DNA of 64,000 nt from Massilia rhizosphaerae (GTDB lineage: Bacteria > Pseudomonadota > Gammaproteobacteria > Burkholderiales > Burkholderiaceae_D), in assembly GCF_016093545.1 (NCBI RefSeq), contig NZ_JADKYX010000005.1, positions 231,605 to 295,604 of the forward strand. Direction: 5' to 3'. Below, one piece after another: positions 33,911-43,181 of this stretch. The notes below the pieces were generated by a model that worked only from the letters and a program-made list of their open reading frames with translations, was not told where the DNA came from and did no database searches. The number at the start of each line of letters is the position of its first letter. Position 1 is the stretch's first letter. The position numbers and the translations under genes were made by a program.

Positions 33911-36035
33911 GGTCGTTCTCCTTGTTGTGCGCGTGGACGGCACTTTGCGCGCCCAGCGTGTCCATCAGGAACTGCTGGGCGCCGAAGGCCGACTGGCTGC
34001 CGCGCGCCCTGCGGCGCCGGTAGCGGCCGTCGCTGCCCAGCTCCCAGGCATTGACATTGTCCTTCAAATAGACCTGCAGGCCCTCGCGCAACACACGTTT
34101 TTTCAGCGCGGGCGAACGGATGGGGAAGGCGACTTCGACGCGGCGGAACAGGTTGCGGTTCATCCAGTCCGCGCTGCCCAGGTAGACGTCGTTCTTGAGG
34201 TTGTTGCGGAAGTAGTAGACGCGCGTGTGCTCGAGGAAGCGGCCGACGATGGAGCGCACCCGGATGTTCTCCGACAGCCCCGGTACGCCGGGCCGCAGCG
34301 AGCACGCGCCGCGCACGATCAGGTCGATGCGCACGCCGTCCGCGGACGCTTCGTACAGCGCGCGGATGACGGATTCGTCGGTCAACGCATTCATCTTGGC
34401 GATGATGCGCGCCGGCTTGCCCGCGCGCGCGATCGCCGCTTCCTGGCGGATCGCCTTGACGATCTCCTTCTGCAGCGTGAACGGCGCCAGCCACATCGCG
34501 GCCAGCTGCGTCGGACGCGTCATGCTCGTCAGGTGGATGAACACTTCGTTGACGTCGGCCGTGATCTCGTCGTCCGCCGTCAGCAGGCCGAAGTCCGTGT
34601 AGAACCGCGCCGTCGTCGGATTGTAGTTGCCGGTGCCGAGGTGGGCGTAGCGGCGCAGGCCGTCCGGCTCGCGCCGCAGCACGAGCGCCATCTTGGCGTG
34701 CGTCTTGAGGCCCACGACGCCGTACACGACCTGGGCGCCGGCTTCTTCCAGCTGCTCGGCCCAGTTGATGTTGGCCTCTTCGTCGAAGCGCGCCATCAGC
34801 TCGACGATGACGGTGACTTCCTTGCCGCGCAGCGCGGCGCTGATCAGCGAATCCATCAGCTCCGAGTTCGAGCCGGCGCGGTAGATCGTCTGCTTGATCG
34901 CCACGACGTTCGGATCGGCCGCCGCGCAGCGCACGAAGTCGATCACCGGCTGGAACGACTGGTACGGATGGTGCAGCAGAATGTCCTGCTTGCGCAGCAC
35001 GGCGAACATGTCGTGGGCGTTCACGAGCTTGGCCGGGAACCCCGGCGCATACGGCGTGAACTTGAGATCCGGGCGCGCGTTGTTGTTGGCGATTTCCAGC
35101 AGGCGTCCCATGTTGACGGGGCCGTCGACGGTGAACAGGCGCGAGCGGTCGATCGAGAACTGGTCGAGCAGGAAGTCGGCCAGATGCTTGGGACAGCCCC
35201 GCGCCACCTCCAGCCGCACGGCGAAGCCGTAGTTACGGCTGTGAAGTTCGCTCTGCAGCGCCTGGCGCAGGTTCTTGACCTCTTCCTCGTCCACCCACAG
35301 GTCGCTGTTGCGGGTGACGCGGAACTGCGAATACGACACGACTTCGCGCCCCGTGAACAGGTCCGCCATGTGCGCCTGGATCACGGAGGTCAGCAGGCAG
35401 TACGACGCGCCCGGCTTGTCCGACAGTTCGTCCGGCAGGCGGATGAGCCGCGGCAGCACGCGCGGCGCCTTCATGATCGCGATGCCGGTGCCGCGCCCGA
35501 AGGCGTCCTTGCCGGCCAGTTCGATGATGAAGTTCAGGCTCTTGTTGATCACGCGCGGGAACGGGTGGGCGGGATCGAGGCCGACGGGGGTGAGCAGCGG
35601 CCGCACCTCCTTGTCGAAGTACTGCTTGACCCACGCCTTCTGCGCCGCGTTGCGGTCGGAACGGCGCAGCAGGTGGATGCCGTTGGCGGACAGCTGCGGC
35701 AGGATCTGGTCGTTCAGCAACGCGTACTGGCGCGCGATGATCTGACGGCACTCCGTGGCGACACCTTCCAGGTCGGCCTCGCCGGGATCGGGCCCGCCGT
35801 GCGACTGGTGCTGGGCCAGCAGGCTCGCGACGCGCACCTCGAAGAATTCGTCGAGGTTGCTCGAAACGATGGTGAGGAAGCGCAGGCGTTCGAGCAGGGG
35901 AACGGACGCGTCCTCGGCCTGTTCGAGCACGCGGCGATTGAATTCGAGCAGGGACAATTCCCGGTTCAGGAGCAGGTGCGGGCTGTCGGCCGGAAGCGCG
36001 GCAAGAGCCTCGTCCGTTTTCAACTTCATATCCAT
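33876..36035 (-). CDS. ppk1: polyphosphate kinase
   Basis: About 719 residues of the PPK1 family, which makes polyphosphate from ATP and can run in reverse. Four domains are recognisable: N-terminal helical (NRELSLLEFNRRVLEQA), head (LTPVGLDPAHPFPRVINKSLNF), and two C-terminal phospholipase-D-like domains with the autophosphorylated His in RRYAHLGTGNYNPTTARFYTDFGL and the second site in VRGACSLRPGVPGLSENI. The start at 36035 or the Met two codons later gives the usual N-terminus; the open frame extends to 36062. The C-terminus runs past the family end into a low-complexity tail overlapping the sixA start. A Pho box lies upstream, indicating phosphate-starvation control. Confidence 0.93.
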   Translation of the reverse strand: MDMKLKTDEALAALPADSPHLLLNRELSLLEFNRRVLEQAEDASVPLLERLRFLTIVSSNLDEFFEVRVASLLAQHQSHGGPDPGEADLEGVATECRQIIARQYALLNDQILPQLSANGIHLLRRSDRNAAQKAWVKQYFDKEVRPLLTPVGLDPAHPFPRVINKSLNFIIELAGKDAFGRGTGIAIMKAPRVLPRLIRLPDELSDKPGASYCLLTSVIQAHMADLFTGREVVSYSQFRVTRNSDLWVDEEEVKNLRQALQSELHSRNYGFAVRLEVARGCPKHLADFLLDQFSIDRSRLFTVDGPVNMGRLLEIANNNARPDLKFTPYAPGFPAKLVNAHDMFAVLRKQDILLHHPYQSFQPVIDFVRCAAADPNVVAIKQTIYRAGSNSELMDSLISAALRGKEVTVIVELMARFDEEANINWAEQLEEAGAQVVYGVVGLKTHAKMALVLRREPDGLRRYAHLGTGNYNPTTARFYTDFGLLTADDEITADVNEVFIHLTSMTRPTQLAAMWLAPFTLQKEIVKAIRQEAAIARAGKPARIIAKMNALTDESVIRALYEASADGVRIDLIVRGACSLRPGVPGLSENIRVRSIVGRFLEHTRVYYFRNNLKNDVYLGSADWMNRNLFRRVEVAFPIRSPALKKRVLREGLQVYLKDNVNAWELGSDGRYRRRRARGSQSAFGAQQFLMDTLGAQSAVHAHNKENDHGTDPVAPRRS

Positions 36036-36065
36036 TTTTCGGAAATATTTCACTCGTGGCAACAG

Positions 36066-36099
36066 AGTGTAGAAGGCGAGTGTGACAACATTGTGACAG
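36066..36099 (-). promoter_or_regulatory. Pho box and -10 of ppk1
   Basis: On the minus strand CTGTCAC-AATG-TTGTCAC (36099-36082) is a near-consensus PhoB box. After exactly 10 bp it is followed by the -10-like TACACT (36071-36066), 31 bp before the ppk1 start. Confidence 0.75.
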
Positions 36100-36359
36100 A
36101 GAATGCCGGGCAGTGGGGTTCGGTCTTCAGTCGGGTGTCATTTTCGGTAAGCGATCTTCGACGTTCATTCCGAGCTCCGTCGCGCGCGAAGCCGCACCAT
36201 CACTGTTGTTTCTCAATGGCAGTTCCGCTCCGTATGCCACGATAACAAGCCGTCTCGACAGTATCTGTAACCACGCGCAGAAGTGTCCGAACGCGCTGTT
36301 TCATCTCATTGTGGGCAGTACTTCCGTGACGAGCGACTACAAATGAGGTATCCGTTCCA
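36100..36359. other. intergenic region between ppk1 and vgrG
   Basis: Apart from the Pho box beside it, no gene or clear promoter motif was recognised. G+C falls here towards the type VI module. Confidence 0.4.
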
Positions 36360-39122
36360 ATGGTCGATCTGAAAACCGCCTATGCACTTCATCAAGCATT
36401 CATCGGTCAACAGGACAGGCTCCTGAAGCTGACCGGCCTCCTTGGCAACGATCTCCTCCTGCCTCAGCGTGTCGTCGCTCATGAGCGCCTCGGCCGGGGT
36501 TACGACTACACAGTCGATGTCATATCGGTACGCGGCGATTTCGAACTGAAAAAACTCATTGCCCGCCCCGTCACGCTTTGGATCAGGCAGGAGGATCGAA
36601 GCTATTCTCCGGTCAATGGCTACGTGCATACGGTCAAGCGCCTCGGCAGCGACGGCGCGCTGACCTTTTGCCAAATATCGTTTGCGCCTTGGCTGCATTT
36701 CCTGAAGTTCCGGAAAGATGCGCGAATTTGGCAGGACAAGAATCCAGATGACATTTTGGCTGACGTATTTTCCGTGCACCCTCAGGCACGTGGGAATTTC
36801 CGTTTCGATTTGATCGAACCGGTTTCGCCGCGCTCATATTGCACGCAGTACGAGACCGACTGGCATTTTGTCCATCGCTTGATGGAAGAAGAAGGTTGGT
36901 TCAGCTATCACGAGCAATCTCCCGATGGCAAGAGCCACCGGCTCGTCATTACGGACACCACGCACCGCCTCAAGCCTGTCATCCCTCGACAAATCGACTT
37001 CCATCGTGGAGGTACCGAGGATGAGATCAACAAGATCGTGCACTGGGGGGCAAATCGTAGGCTGTCGTCGAATCAGTTCGCCACCAGAACCGACGATTAC
37101 AAGTCACCCTTCTATCAAAAGGAGAGCAACACCACCGTCCTTGCGGAGCATGGGAATCGGCCCAGTCAATTGGAAATCTACGAGTATACCGGGGCCTACA
37201 CCTATGCAAGACAACAGCAAGGCGATAAACAGTCGCGAATTCGGGTGGAAGAGTGGGAATCGAGCATGAAGCGTTTCTACGGCGTTTCTGGCGCACGTTC
37301 CCTGCCCGTGGGCGGGTGGTTCACGCTGGAGAATCATCCCGCGCATCGGGGCGACACGGAGGAGGATCGCCAGTTTCTCGTCATCGCCGTCGAATGGAGT
37401 ATCGAGAACAATTTGCCGCTGTCGGACAAGCTCAGGGAGTTCCCTGACAGCCTGTCGCCGCAACTGGACGCATTCAAATCCGCCATCGGGCGCGATCTTG
37501 GGCAAGACCAGTCGAACAAGGGTAAGAAGGCCACAATGGGGCATACCGGGCATTGTTTTAATCGTTTCGAACTCCAGCGCCTGAAAGTCCCGTTCCGTAG
37601 TCCGATTGAACACGCCAGACCGAACCTGCATCCGCAGACGGCCGTTGTCGTGGGTCCGCCAGGCGAAGAGGTTTATACAGATGACCTCAATCGCGTCAAA
37701 GTCCGGTTTCGCTGGGACCGGCAAAATCCCGGCGACGAAAGAGCGTCATGTTGGGTACGCGTCAGTTACCCCAACGCGGGCCAAGGATGGGGCGCGCTGA
37801 ATGTGCCCCGTGTCGGGCAGGAAGTGATCGTGACATTCCTGGGAGGCGATCCCGACCGCCCCGTCGTTACCGGCCGCCTCTATAACAATGATCAGGTTCC
37901 GCAATGGCACACCGACGGCAGGCTGTCGGGCTTTAAGTCCAAGGAATGCAAGGGTCGGGGATTCAATCAGGTCGTCTTTGACGACACGACCAATCAGAAC
38001 AGGGTACAGCTGTATAGCACGAATACCCATGCTCAGCTGAATCTCGGCTATCTGGTCACTCAATACGGCAATGACCGGACCCGTTTTTATGGATCAGGTT
38101 TTGCGCTGAGCACCGACGACTACGGCGCCATCGTCACGAACAAGGGCCTGTACATCAGCACCTACGGACGCCCTGGCGCACAAGGCACCCAGCTCGACGC
38201 GACGGAGGCGATAACCCAACTGAAAGCGGGGACGGCGCTTGCAAAAAATCTGTCCGACACAGCATTCAAGGCGGGGGCCGAATCGCTGGCCGGACAGCGG
38301 GCACTCGACGCGTTCATTGACGCGACCCATGATCGTTACGAGGGCTACGGGCAAGGCGACGCAAATCGTTTCAAAGAGCCGATTCTGTTGGCCGCGTCCC
38401 CCGCAGGTATCGGATTGGCGAGCGCCAAAGGCGCACATGTGCACGCGAACGATCAGGTGACGCTGTCGTCCGGCATGGACACCAATATCGCAGCGGGGAA
38501 AAGCCTGCTCGCCAGCGTCGCCGAAAAGATCAGCCTGTTCGCTTCCAACGCAGGCATCAAACTGTTTTCCGCGAAGGGCAAAGTCGAAGTGCAGGCGCAA
38601 GCCAACGATCTCGATCTCATCGCGGAAAAAGTCGTGCGGCTGTTATCGACGACCTCCCGCATCGACATCCACGCGAAAGAAGAAGTACTCATCTCGGCGG
38701 GCGGATCCTTCATCAAGATCAACAGCTCGGGTATCACCGACGGCACAACCGGGAAGCGGGTGTCGCACGCGTCGATGCATAGTTTCGAACCGCCGGCGAC
38801 GAATTCTTATGTCATGCCGCACGTGCTCAAGGCCGATCTGCAAAAGACGGATCTCGAATTTCGGCATTTGACCGACTGGGGCGTCCCGCTCGCAGGCGCC
38901 GCTTATAAGGCGACATTGAGTGACGGCAGCGTTCGAAAAGGAACGCTCGATGCTCAAGGCATTGCCCGCATCAGTGACGTTCCCGCGGGTACTGCGGCGA
39001 AAGTCGAGTATGACTACAAGCCGATGCCGGTAAGCGCCACTGTCGCGGCGGAAATGCACGAGGACCTCCATGAGCTATTGAACTGGACTCCCGGCAGCGC
39101 AATACGCAAAGGTGACGCATGA
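36360..39122 (+). CDS. vgrG: type VI secretion spike protein VgrG
   Basis: 920 residues. The N-terminal gp27-like part runs to about 400 (including VSPRSYCTQYETDWHFVHRLMEEEGWF), then the gp5 OB domain (about 430-530: VVGPPGEEVYTDDLNRVKVRF and WVRVSYPNAGQGWG), and the DUF2345-type beta-helix (about 680-820). The last 90 residues, after KADLQKTDLEF, look like a small transthyretin-like domain (GVPLAGAAYKATLSDGSVRKGTLDAQGIARI), which in other VgrGs docks the effector. It therefore forms the puncturing trimer and likely carries the protein encoded next, whose ATG overlaps its stop (ATGA). No other structural type VI genes are in the window, so the module depends on a secretion apparatus encoded elsewhere. 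Confidence 0.93.
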   Translation: MVDLKTAYALHQAFIGQQDRLLKLTGLLGNDLLLPQRVVAHERLGRGYDYTVDVISVRGDFELKKLIARPVTLWIRQEDRSYSPVNGYVHTVKRLGSDGALTFCQISFAPWLHFLKFRKDARIWQDKNPDDILADVFSVHPQARGNFRFDLIEPVSPRSYCTQYETDWHFVHRLMEEEGWFSYHEQSPDGKSHRLVITDTTHRLKPVIPRQIDFHRGGTEDEINKIVHWGANRRLSSNQFATRTDDYKSPFYQKESNTTVLAEHGNRPSQLEIYEYTGAYTYARQQQGDKQSRIRVEEWESSMKRFYGVSGARSLPVGGWFTLENHPAHRGDTEEDRQFLVIAVEWSIENNLPLSDKLREFPDSLSPQLDAFKSAIGRDLGQDQSNKGKKATMGHTGHCFNRFELQRLKVPFRSPIEHARPNLHPQTAVVVGPPGEEVYTDDLNRVKVRFRWDRQNPGDERASCWVRVSYPNAGQGWGALNVPRVGQEVIVTFLGGDPDRPVVTGRLYNNDQVPQWHTDGRLSGFKSKECKGRGFNQVVFDDTTNQNRVQLYSTNTHAQLNLGYLVTQYGNDRTRFYGSGFALSTDDYGAIVTNKGLYISTYGRPGAQGTQLDATEAITQLKAGTALAKNLSDTAFKAGAESLAGQRALDAFIDATHDRYEGYGQGDANRFKEPILLAASPAGIGLASAKGAHVHANDQVTLSSGMDTNIAAGKSLLASVAEKISLFASNAGIKLFSAKGKVEVQAQANDLDLIAEKVVRLLSTTSRIDIHAKEEVLISAGGSFIKINSSGITDGTTGKRVSHASMHSFEPPATNSYVMPHVLKADLQKTDLEFRHLTDWGVPLAGAAYKATLSDGSVRKGTLDAQGIARISDVPAGTAAKVEYDYKPMPVSATVAAEMHEDLHELLNWTPGSAIRKGDA

Positions 39123-40726
39123 GTCAAGGCCGTTCGGCACCGGATCAACATACGATCCTCGCGGATGCCTGGGGCCAGGTTGTCGGCGGCATGGAATGGC
39201 TTCGGTCTGTCCTTTTCGGCGAATTCGCCGACCATCGCCCGCTATCCGCCGTTGTCGCCGACATGCTGGTCAGTTTTATTCCGGGCGTCGTCATTGTCAC
39301 CAGCGCACGCGATGCAGTCGCAGTGATTTTGCGTTTGGCCATCCATCCTGAGAAGCGCGAAGACCTGATGGAGTGGGTGCTTCTGTGCGCCTGCCTGATT
39401 GTGATCGCCTTGCCGATCGCGATGGCTGCCGGCAGTGCCGTTGCATTGGGAGTGGGCGCCGTCGTTGGCGGCGTGGCAGGCTCGGAACTCGGCGCGGCGC
39501 TGCGCGCCGTCATGCTTATGCTGATCAAGGAAGCGTCTCAGCTCGTCGAACTCGTGCGCTTTCTGCAAAAGTTCATGAAGGGCGATGTTCTGAAGTTCTT
39601 GCGGGGCGTTAAATTTGCTAAATACGAAAGGGCGCTGATTCAAGCAATATGCAAAATCATCGGCAAACTGCTGGAGATCGTCAGAGCGCTGCGCGTTCAT
39701 CTGGAAAGCCTGCGATATTTCGATACGGTCAAAATTGCGATTGCGAAATTGACTGATTGGGAGAAGAGGTTCTACGATGTTCAGCGGGATGCGCTCAGAC
39801 AGGTGCCGAGAGCGGTGGCGGAACTCGACGCGAGGCTGGCGAAAGTATTGGCGCAGACCGCTCCGAAAGAAAGTCATATGGTGGCTGCTGGGGTTCAGGC
39901 AGACAAAACCGTGGCTAAGCTTCCGGCGCGGCAGCGCGTCATCGACACCCCTGGAAAAGTTCTGCCTGAGGCAGAGGGGCACGTAGTTCAAGCGGGCGGC
40001 CCAACGAAAACAACGATCAAGGCAGCGCGAAAAGCCAAGCCTGAGTCCCCTCCGAATTCGCCGTCGAAAGAAAAACCTGAAGCGGTTGCATTGACTGCCG
40101 ACGGGCCAAATATGAAGAAGCAAGCCGTCATCGATGTTGCCATCGTGGCTGATCGAGAGCGGATCACGCAATTCTCGAACGAAGGGAAAATCAAGGAGGC
40201 GCAAGATATTTTGCAGCCTTATGTTGACGCCGCGAAGCGTGCAACAACAATTGCAGAAAAACGTTCTGCAATGAACTCGATCATTGATAGACTTGACGTG
40301 ACTTCGGTAAAGGAAAAAATGTTTTGGTCGGGAAATAAGGGGTTGGCGAAGAAGATTGCGCAAGAACGAGGGAAAATCATCCTCGAGCAAACTCCCGGTG
40401 GGAAAGTAATTGATGATTGGGATGACCTGAATCGTACGTTTTCTTGGGATCCTGGAGACATGGAGCCTCATGGCTGGGATTTGTGGGGCGCTGTCTCAGC
40501 CGAGTATGCAAGACATGCCTCAGGAGAAATTGACATAATACAGAGCGCTGAGAAATTTCCAAGAGGAGGTGAGACTTGGCGAGGGAGCGAATGGACAACA
40601 ATCGTACGAGAACGTAAAGTTGAGTTAATGAATATTTTTGCGATGGATGAAGGCGGCAACGTGATAAAAACGATGAGAATGGCGCCAAGTAGTGAAGTCG
40701 CGAAAGAACTTTTCAAGAGAAAATAA
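39119..40726 (+). CDS. predicted type VI effector with CD38-like ADP-ribosyl cyclase/NADase toxin domain
   Basis: 535 residues in three parts. Residues about 45-125 hold two or three hydrophobic segments (SFIPGVVIVTSARDAV; CLIVIALPIAMAAGSAVALG), as in effectors loaded on VgrG. Residues 130-310 are helical with a charged Pro/Lys linker. The C-terminal domain (about 390-535) follows the ADP-ribosyl cyclase/CD38 fold: Trp403 in MFWSG, Glu423 in ILEQT, Trp456 in LWGAVS and Glu491 in GSEW correspond in order and context to CD38 Trp125, Glu146, Trp189 and Glu226. The predicted activity is NAD+ hydrolysis in the target cell. Translation is coupled to vgrG, and the putative immunity gene starts one base after its stop. 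The domain call is my own by-eye comparison. Confidence 0.75.
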   Translation: MSQGRSAPDQHTILADAWGQVVGGMEWLRSVLFGEFADHRPLSAVVADMLVSFIPGVVIVTSARDAVAVILRLAIHPEKREDLMEWVLLCACLIVIALPIAMAAGSAVALGVGAVVGGVAGSELGAALRAVMLMLIKEASQLVELVRFLQKFMKGDVLKFLRGVKFAKYERALIQAICKIIGKLLEIVRALRVHLESLRYFDTVKIAIAKLTDWEKRFYDVQRDALRQVPRAVAELDARLAKVLAQTAPKESHMVAAGVQADKTVAKLPARQRVIDTPGKVLPEAEGHVVQAGGPTKTTIKAARKAKPESPPNSPSKEKPEAVALTADGPNMKKQAVIDVAIVADRERITQFSNEGKIKEAQDILQPYVDAAKRATTIAEKRSAMNSIIDRLDVTSVKEKMFWSGNKGLAKKIAQERGKIILEQTPGGKVIDDWDDLNRTFSWDPGDMEPHGWDLWGAVSAEYARHASGEIDIIQSAEKFPRGGETWRGSEWTTIVRERKVELMNIFAMDEGGNVIKTMRMAPSSEVAKELFKRK

Positions 40727-40727
40727 T

Positions 40728-41315
40728 ATGACTGCGGCATTTGAGAAATTTATGAGGCAACACGATATGACTGGGAGCGAAAAAGCTGATGGCTATAGCC
40801 CAGATGTGTTCATTGGTTTAAATGATCGAGAAAAAGATTGTGTTTTTAAATTGCTAACAGATGAGCTTCCATGGTCAGCCGAGTGGCTTTTTTCTCTTGA
40901 TGCCGAGAAGGCCTCAACGGTAGTAAAAGAGAAAGAGGAAGAACTGCGCGGCCGAAGTTACGGGGATGTATATATGCTCCAACAAGTGCTAGTTAAATTT
41001 ACAGGGGATTTAATCTATCAAAAACACATGATTGAAGATTATCCGTGCTACGACGATAGGTTAAAGGCGCGAGTCGTCGATGCTATTGAATGCACTCCGG
41101 CGAGTGCGGCGAAAATTTCGTTCCTGAAGCAAGTAATCTTGACTGAAACCAATGCCGACGCAGTAGCCAGCGCAAGCATCCATTTTCTGGATGCAATGAA
41201 AATCCCCGAGAAAACAGAGGAAGAGAAGAAAGAGTATTCCAGGTTATTCGATGAGTTGCGGAGTGACGATGTAAACGTTAAATTGAGAGTGATTGCTAAG
41301 CTGGAGAAACGTTGA
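40728..41315 (+). CDS. putative immunity protein for the NADase effector
   Basis: 195 residues, soluble, helical, no recognised domain. The ATG lies one base after the effector stop, with AAGAGA upstream, the classic position of an immunity gene. It is acidic (many Glu/Asp), as expected for a protein that blocks a basic toxin active site. A paralogue is encoded at 42488-43099; the two share TGSEKADGYSPDVF near the N-terminus and DLxYQxHMIxDYP in the middle. Base composition is low in G+C like the toxin domain. Function is inferred from position only. Confidence 0.75.
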   Translation: MTAAFEKFMRQHDMTGSEKADGYSPDVFIGLNDREKDCVFKLLTDELPWSAEWLFSLDAEKASTVVKEKEEELRGRSYGDVYMLQQVLVKFTGDLIYQKHMIEDYPCYDDRLKARVVDAIECTPASAAKISFLKQVILTETNADAVASASIHFLDAMKIPEKTEEEKKEYSRLFDELRSDDVNVKLRVIAKLEKR

Positions 41316-41583
41316 GTAGATTTGTGAATGTGTTTATTGATTCGATGGCGCTAGAAGTTTTTTGTAAATTCGCCAAACCGAAATGGTGGCTATACAAAGA
41401 GTGGGAAAGAAGTTTGCGCGGATCGTAGTGTGGTGTTTGTAATAATTGAAATACTTTTTATCAAAGAGGCGCGCCAAATACGTTTTGCGATTTACTGAGG
41501 AGCGCATTCGAAAACCTCTTGAATTTCTTCCCGCTCAATAACAAAGAACGTCTCGATGGGCTAAGTGAAACCTAATTTGCTTC
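41316..41583. other. A+T-rich spacer in immunity region
   Basis: No intact gene. Short frames such as KFAKPKWWLYKEWERSLRG (around 41370-41420) look like debris of a coding sequence, possibly from an earlier immunity or toxin gene. Confidence 0.35.
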
Positions 41584-42056
41584 ATGACCAAAGAAGAGCG
41601 GATTCGCGCCTTTGATTACTTACTAAAGCTCGTTGAGAGGGGAGGGATTGACGAATGCGTCGACGGCCTTTCCGGGCTGACTCCAATCGCGCGATCGAGC
41701 CCGTCAAACGCCTGCTGGCAGATGGGACATTGAATGGTGAGGGGCAAATCGCAGCAGCTTGGAATCATTGCAACTTCCAACGCGAGGAAGGCCTTCTGTC
41801 CACTTTTATCCGATTTTTGTCCAGCCCCGACCGACGCCTTCGAGAAAAAGCGGCGTATTACGTTCCGGCAGATAATTTGACTACTGAACTTAAGGTTGCT
41901 CTTCAAGGAATGATATGCACAGAAACAGAACAACTTGCACGTATACATGCTGTGGATAAACTTCTGCAATGTTACGGGGTAACGAGGGAGTCGGTCGGAA
42001 AGGACGCATTGTCGGTTTTTTTTACAAGGGCCTGCATAGCTGCTACCAAAAAATAA
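41584..42056 (+). pseudogene. frameshifted gene of unknown function in the immunity region
   Basis: An ATG at 41584 opens MTKEERIRAFDYLLKLVERGGIDECVDGLS, then the frame runs to a stop shortly after. A second frame, open from 41655 to 42056, continues naturally with ADSNRAIEPVKRLLADG and then EGQIAAAWNHCNFQREEGLL, ending in FTRACIAATKK. The two halves join around 41665-41680 (CTTTCCGGG), consistent with a one-base indel in short homopolymers. The joined protein of about 155 residues would be helical, HEAT-like and acidic, plausible for another immunity protein. Whether the frameshift is real or a sequencing error cannot be told here. Confidence 0.55.
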
Positions 42057-42487
42057 AAGAAAAAACTTTTAAAGTCCTTGATGCAATTATTTGACTAGCA
42101 CGAAGTATGAGCGAATTATGAAGCGCGAAGATGATGAATCACCTGAGGCTCGGGCAGCCCGTCTTGAGCGAAAATCGGTTCATGCGGCTGCGCCAATAGG
42201 TTCCGCCCGCTAGCGCGAGCAACTCGCTATATTACGCGACTGGGGTCCTCGGGCGGCGCTCACGCGCACAAATCGCGACTTATCATGAGCCCGTCGCCAT
42301 AACCATGGGACAACTTGTCCGGCATCATGAAGACACGCCTCAATGACACGCTTTACCGATGCAAACCCGCTCAGAGAAATAATTTTGCAACTAGATCTAG
42401 TTGGCGATGGTAACGTGGGGAATATATTGGAGATGTTGATAATTGAGCCAGGTGGCGCGATAGCGAGATCTATTTTGAGGAGGGATT
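42057..42487. other. debris region before second immunity gene
   Basis: No intact gene. From 42331 a frame reads RHASMTRFTDANPLREI and then LVGDGNVGNILEML and AIARSILRR. It resembles in spacing the last 35 residues of the effector at 39119 (DEGGNVIKTMRM and AKELFKR) and, like it, lies directly before an immunity gene. It may be the tail of a lost second toxin. Strong AGGAGGG at 42478-42484 serves the next gene. Confidence 0.35.
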
Positions 42488-43099
42488 ATGTCGCTCGCGT
42501 TCGAGAAATTCATAAAACAATACAATGCGACCGGAAGTGAAAAGGCCGACGGCTACAGCCCTGACGTATTTGTCGGTCTCGACGAGGTTGAAAAGGAAAA
42601 AGTATTCGACTTATTGGTAACGGAACTTCCATGGGGAATCGAATGGCTTTTTTTTCTTGATTCTCAAAAAGCTCTCGAGATTGCGAAGGAAAGGGAGTCG
42701 AAATTGCGTGGAAATCCCTATGCAGGTGCTTACGTATTTCAACAACAAATAGTCAAATATTCAGGAGATTTGCTTTATCAAAGACATATGATTGACGACT
42801 ATCCTGGTTATCCGGAGAATATACGGCCTCTTGTTGTAGACGCGATGCATCGCACACCGGACAACGAAAATACAATTGCATTTTATAAGAATGTTATTCT
42901 GGCAGAAGCTAATTCGAGCGCTGTCGCCAGGGCAAGTCGGCACTTGCTGGATGCCTTGAAAGTCCCAAGGGCGACCGATGCTGAGAAAGAAATCTACCGT
43001 GGGCTGGTAGCTGAATTACGTAAAGACGACGCTCAGGCGAAGTTGAGAGCTTTTGCTAGGCTCGAGAAATATATGCGCAACTTAACAACTCATGGCTGA
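42488..43099 (+). CDS. second putative immunity protein, paralogue of 40728-41315
   Basis: 203 residues with the same architecture as the first immunity protein: FEKFIKQYNATGSEKADGYSP at the start, ELPWGIEWLFFLDSQKA, a central DLLYQRHMIDDYPGYP, and a C-terminal LLDALKVPRATDAEK. By eye more than half of aligned residues match. AGGAGGG immediately precedes the ATG. No intact toxin gene lies beside it, so it is an orphan immunity gene that could protect against related toxins from neighbours, or a leftover of a lost effector pair. Function is inferred. Confidence 0.72.
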   Translation: MSLAFEKFIKQYNATGSEKADGYSPDVFVGLDEVEKEKVFDLLVTELPWGIEWLFFLDSQKALEIAKERESKLRGNPYAGAYVFQQQIVKYSGDLLYQRHMIDDYPGYPENIRPLVVDAMHRTPDNENTIAFYKNVILAEANSSAVARASRHLLDALKVPRATDAEKEIYRGLVAELRKDDAQAKLRAFARLEKYMRNLTTHG

Positions 43100-43181
43100 C
43101 TTACTGGCCGGTTATAGTACCGAATTCATTGAGATCGCCCATTTGAGTTAAAGAACGCTGATGTTGTGGTTTTCTCAATAA

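Noticed and set aside
36360..43099. Complete type VI secretion cluster
   Set aside because: Only vgrG, effector and immunity genes are present; no sheath, baseplate or ATPase genes were found in the window.
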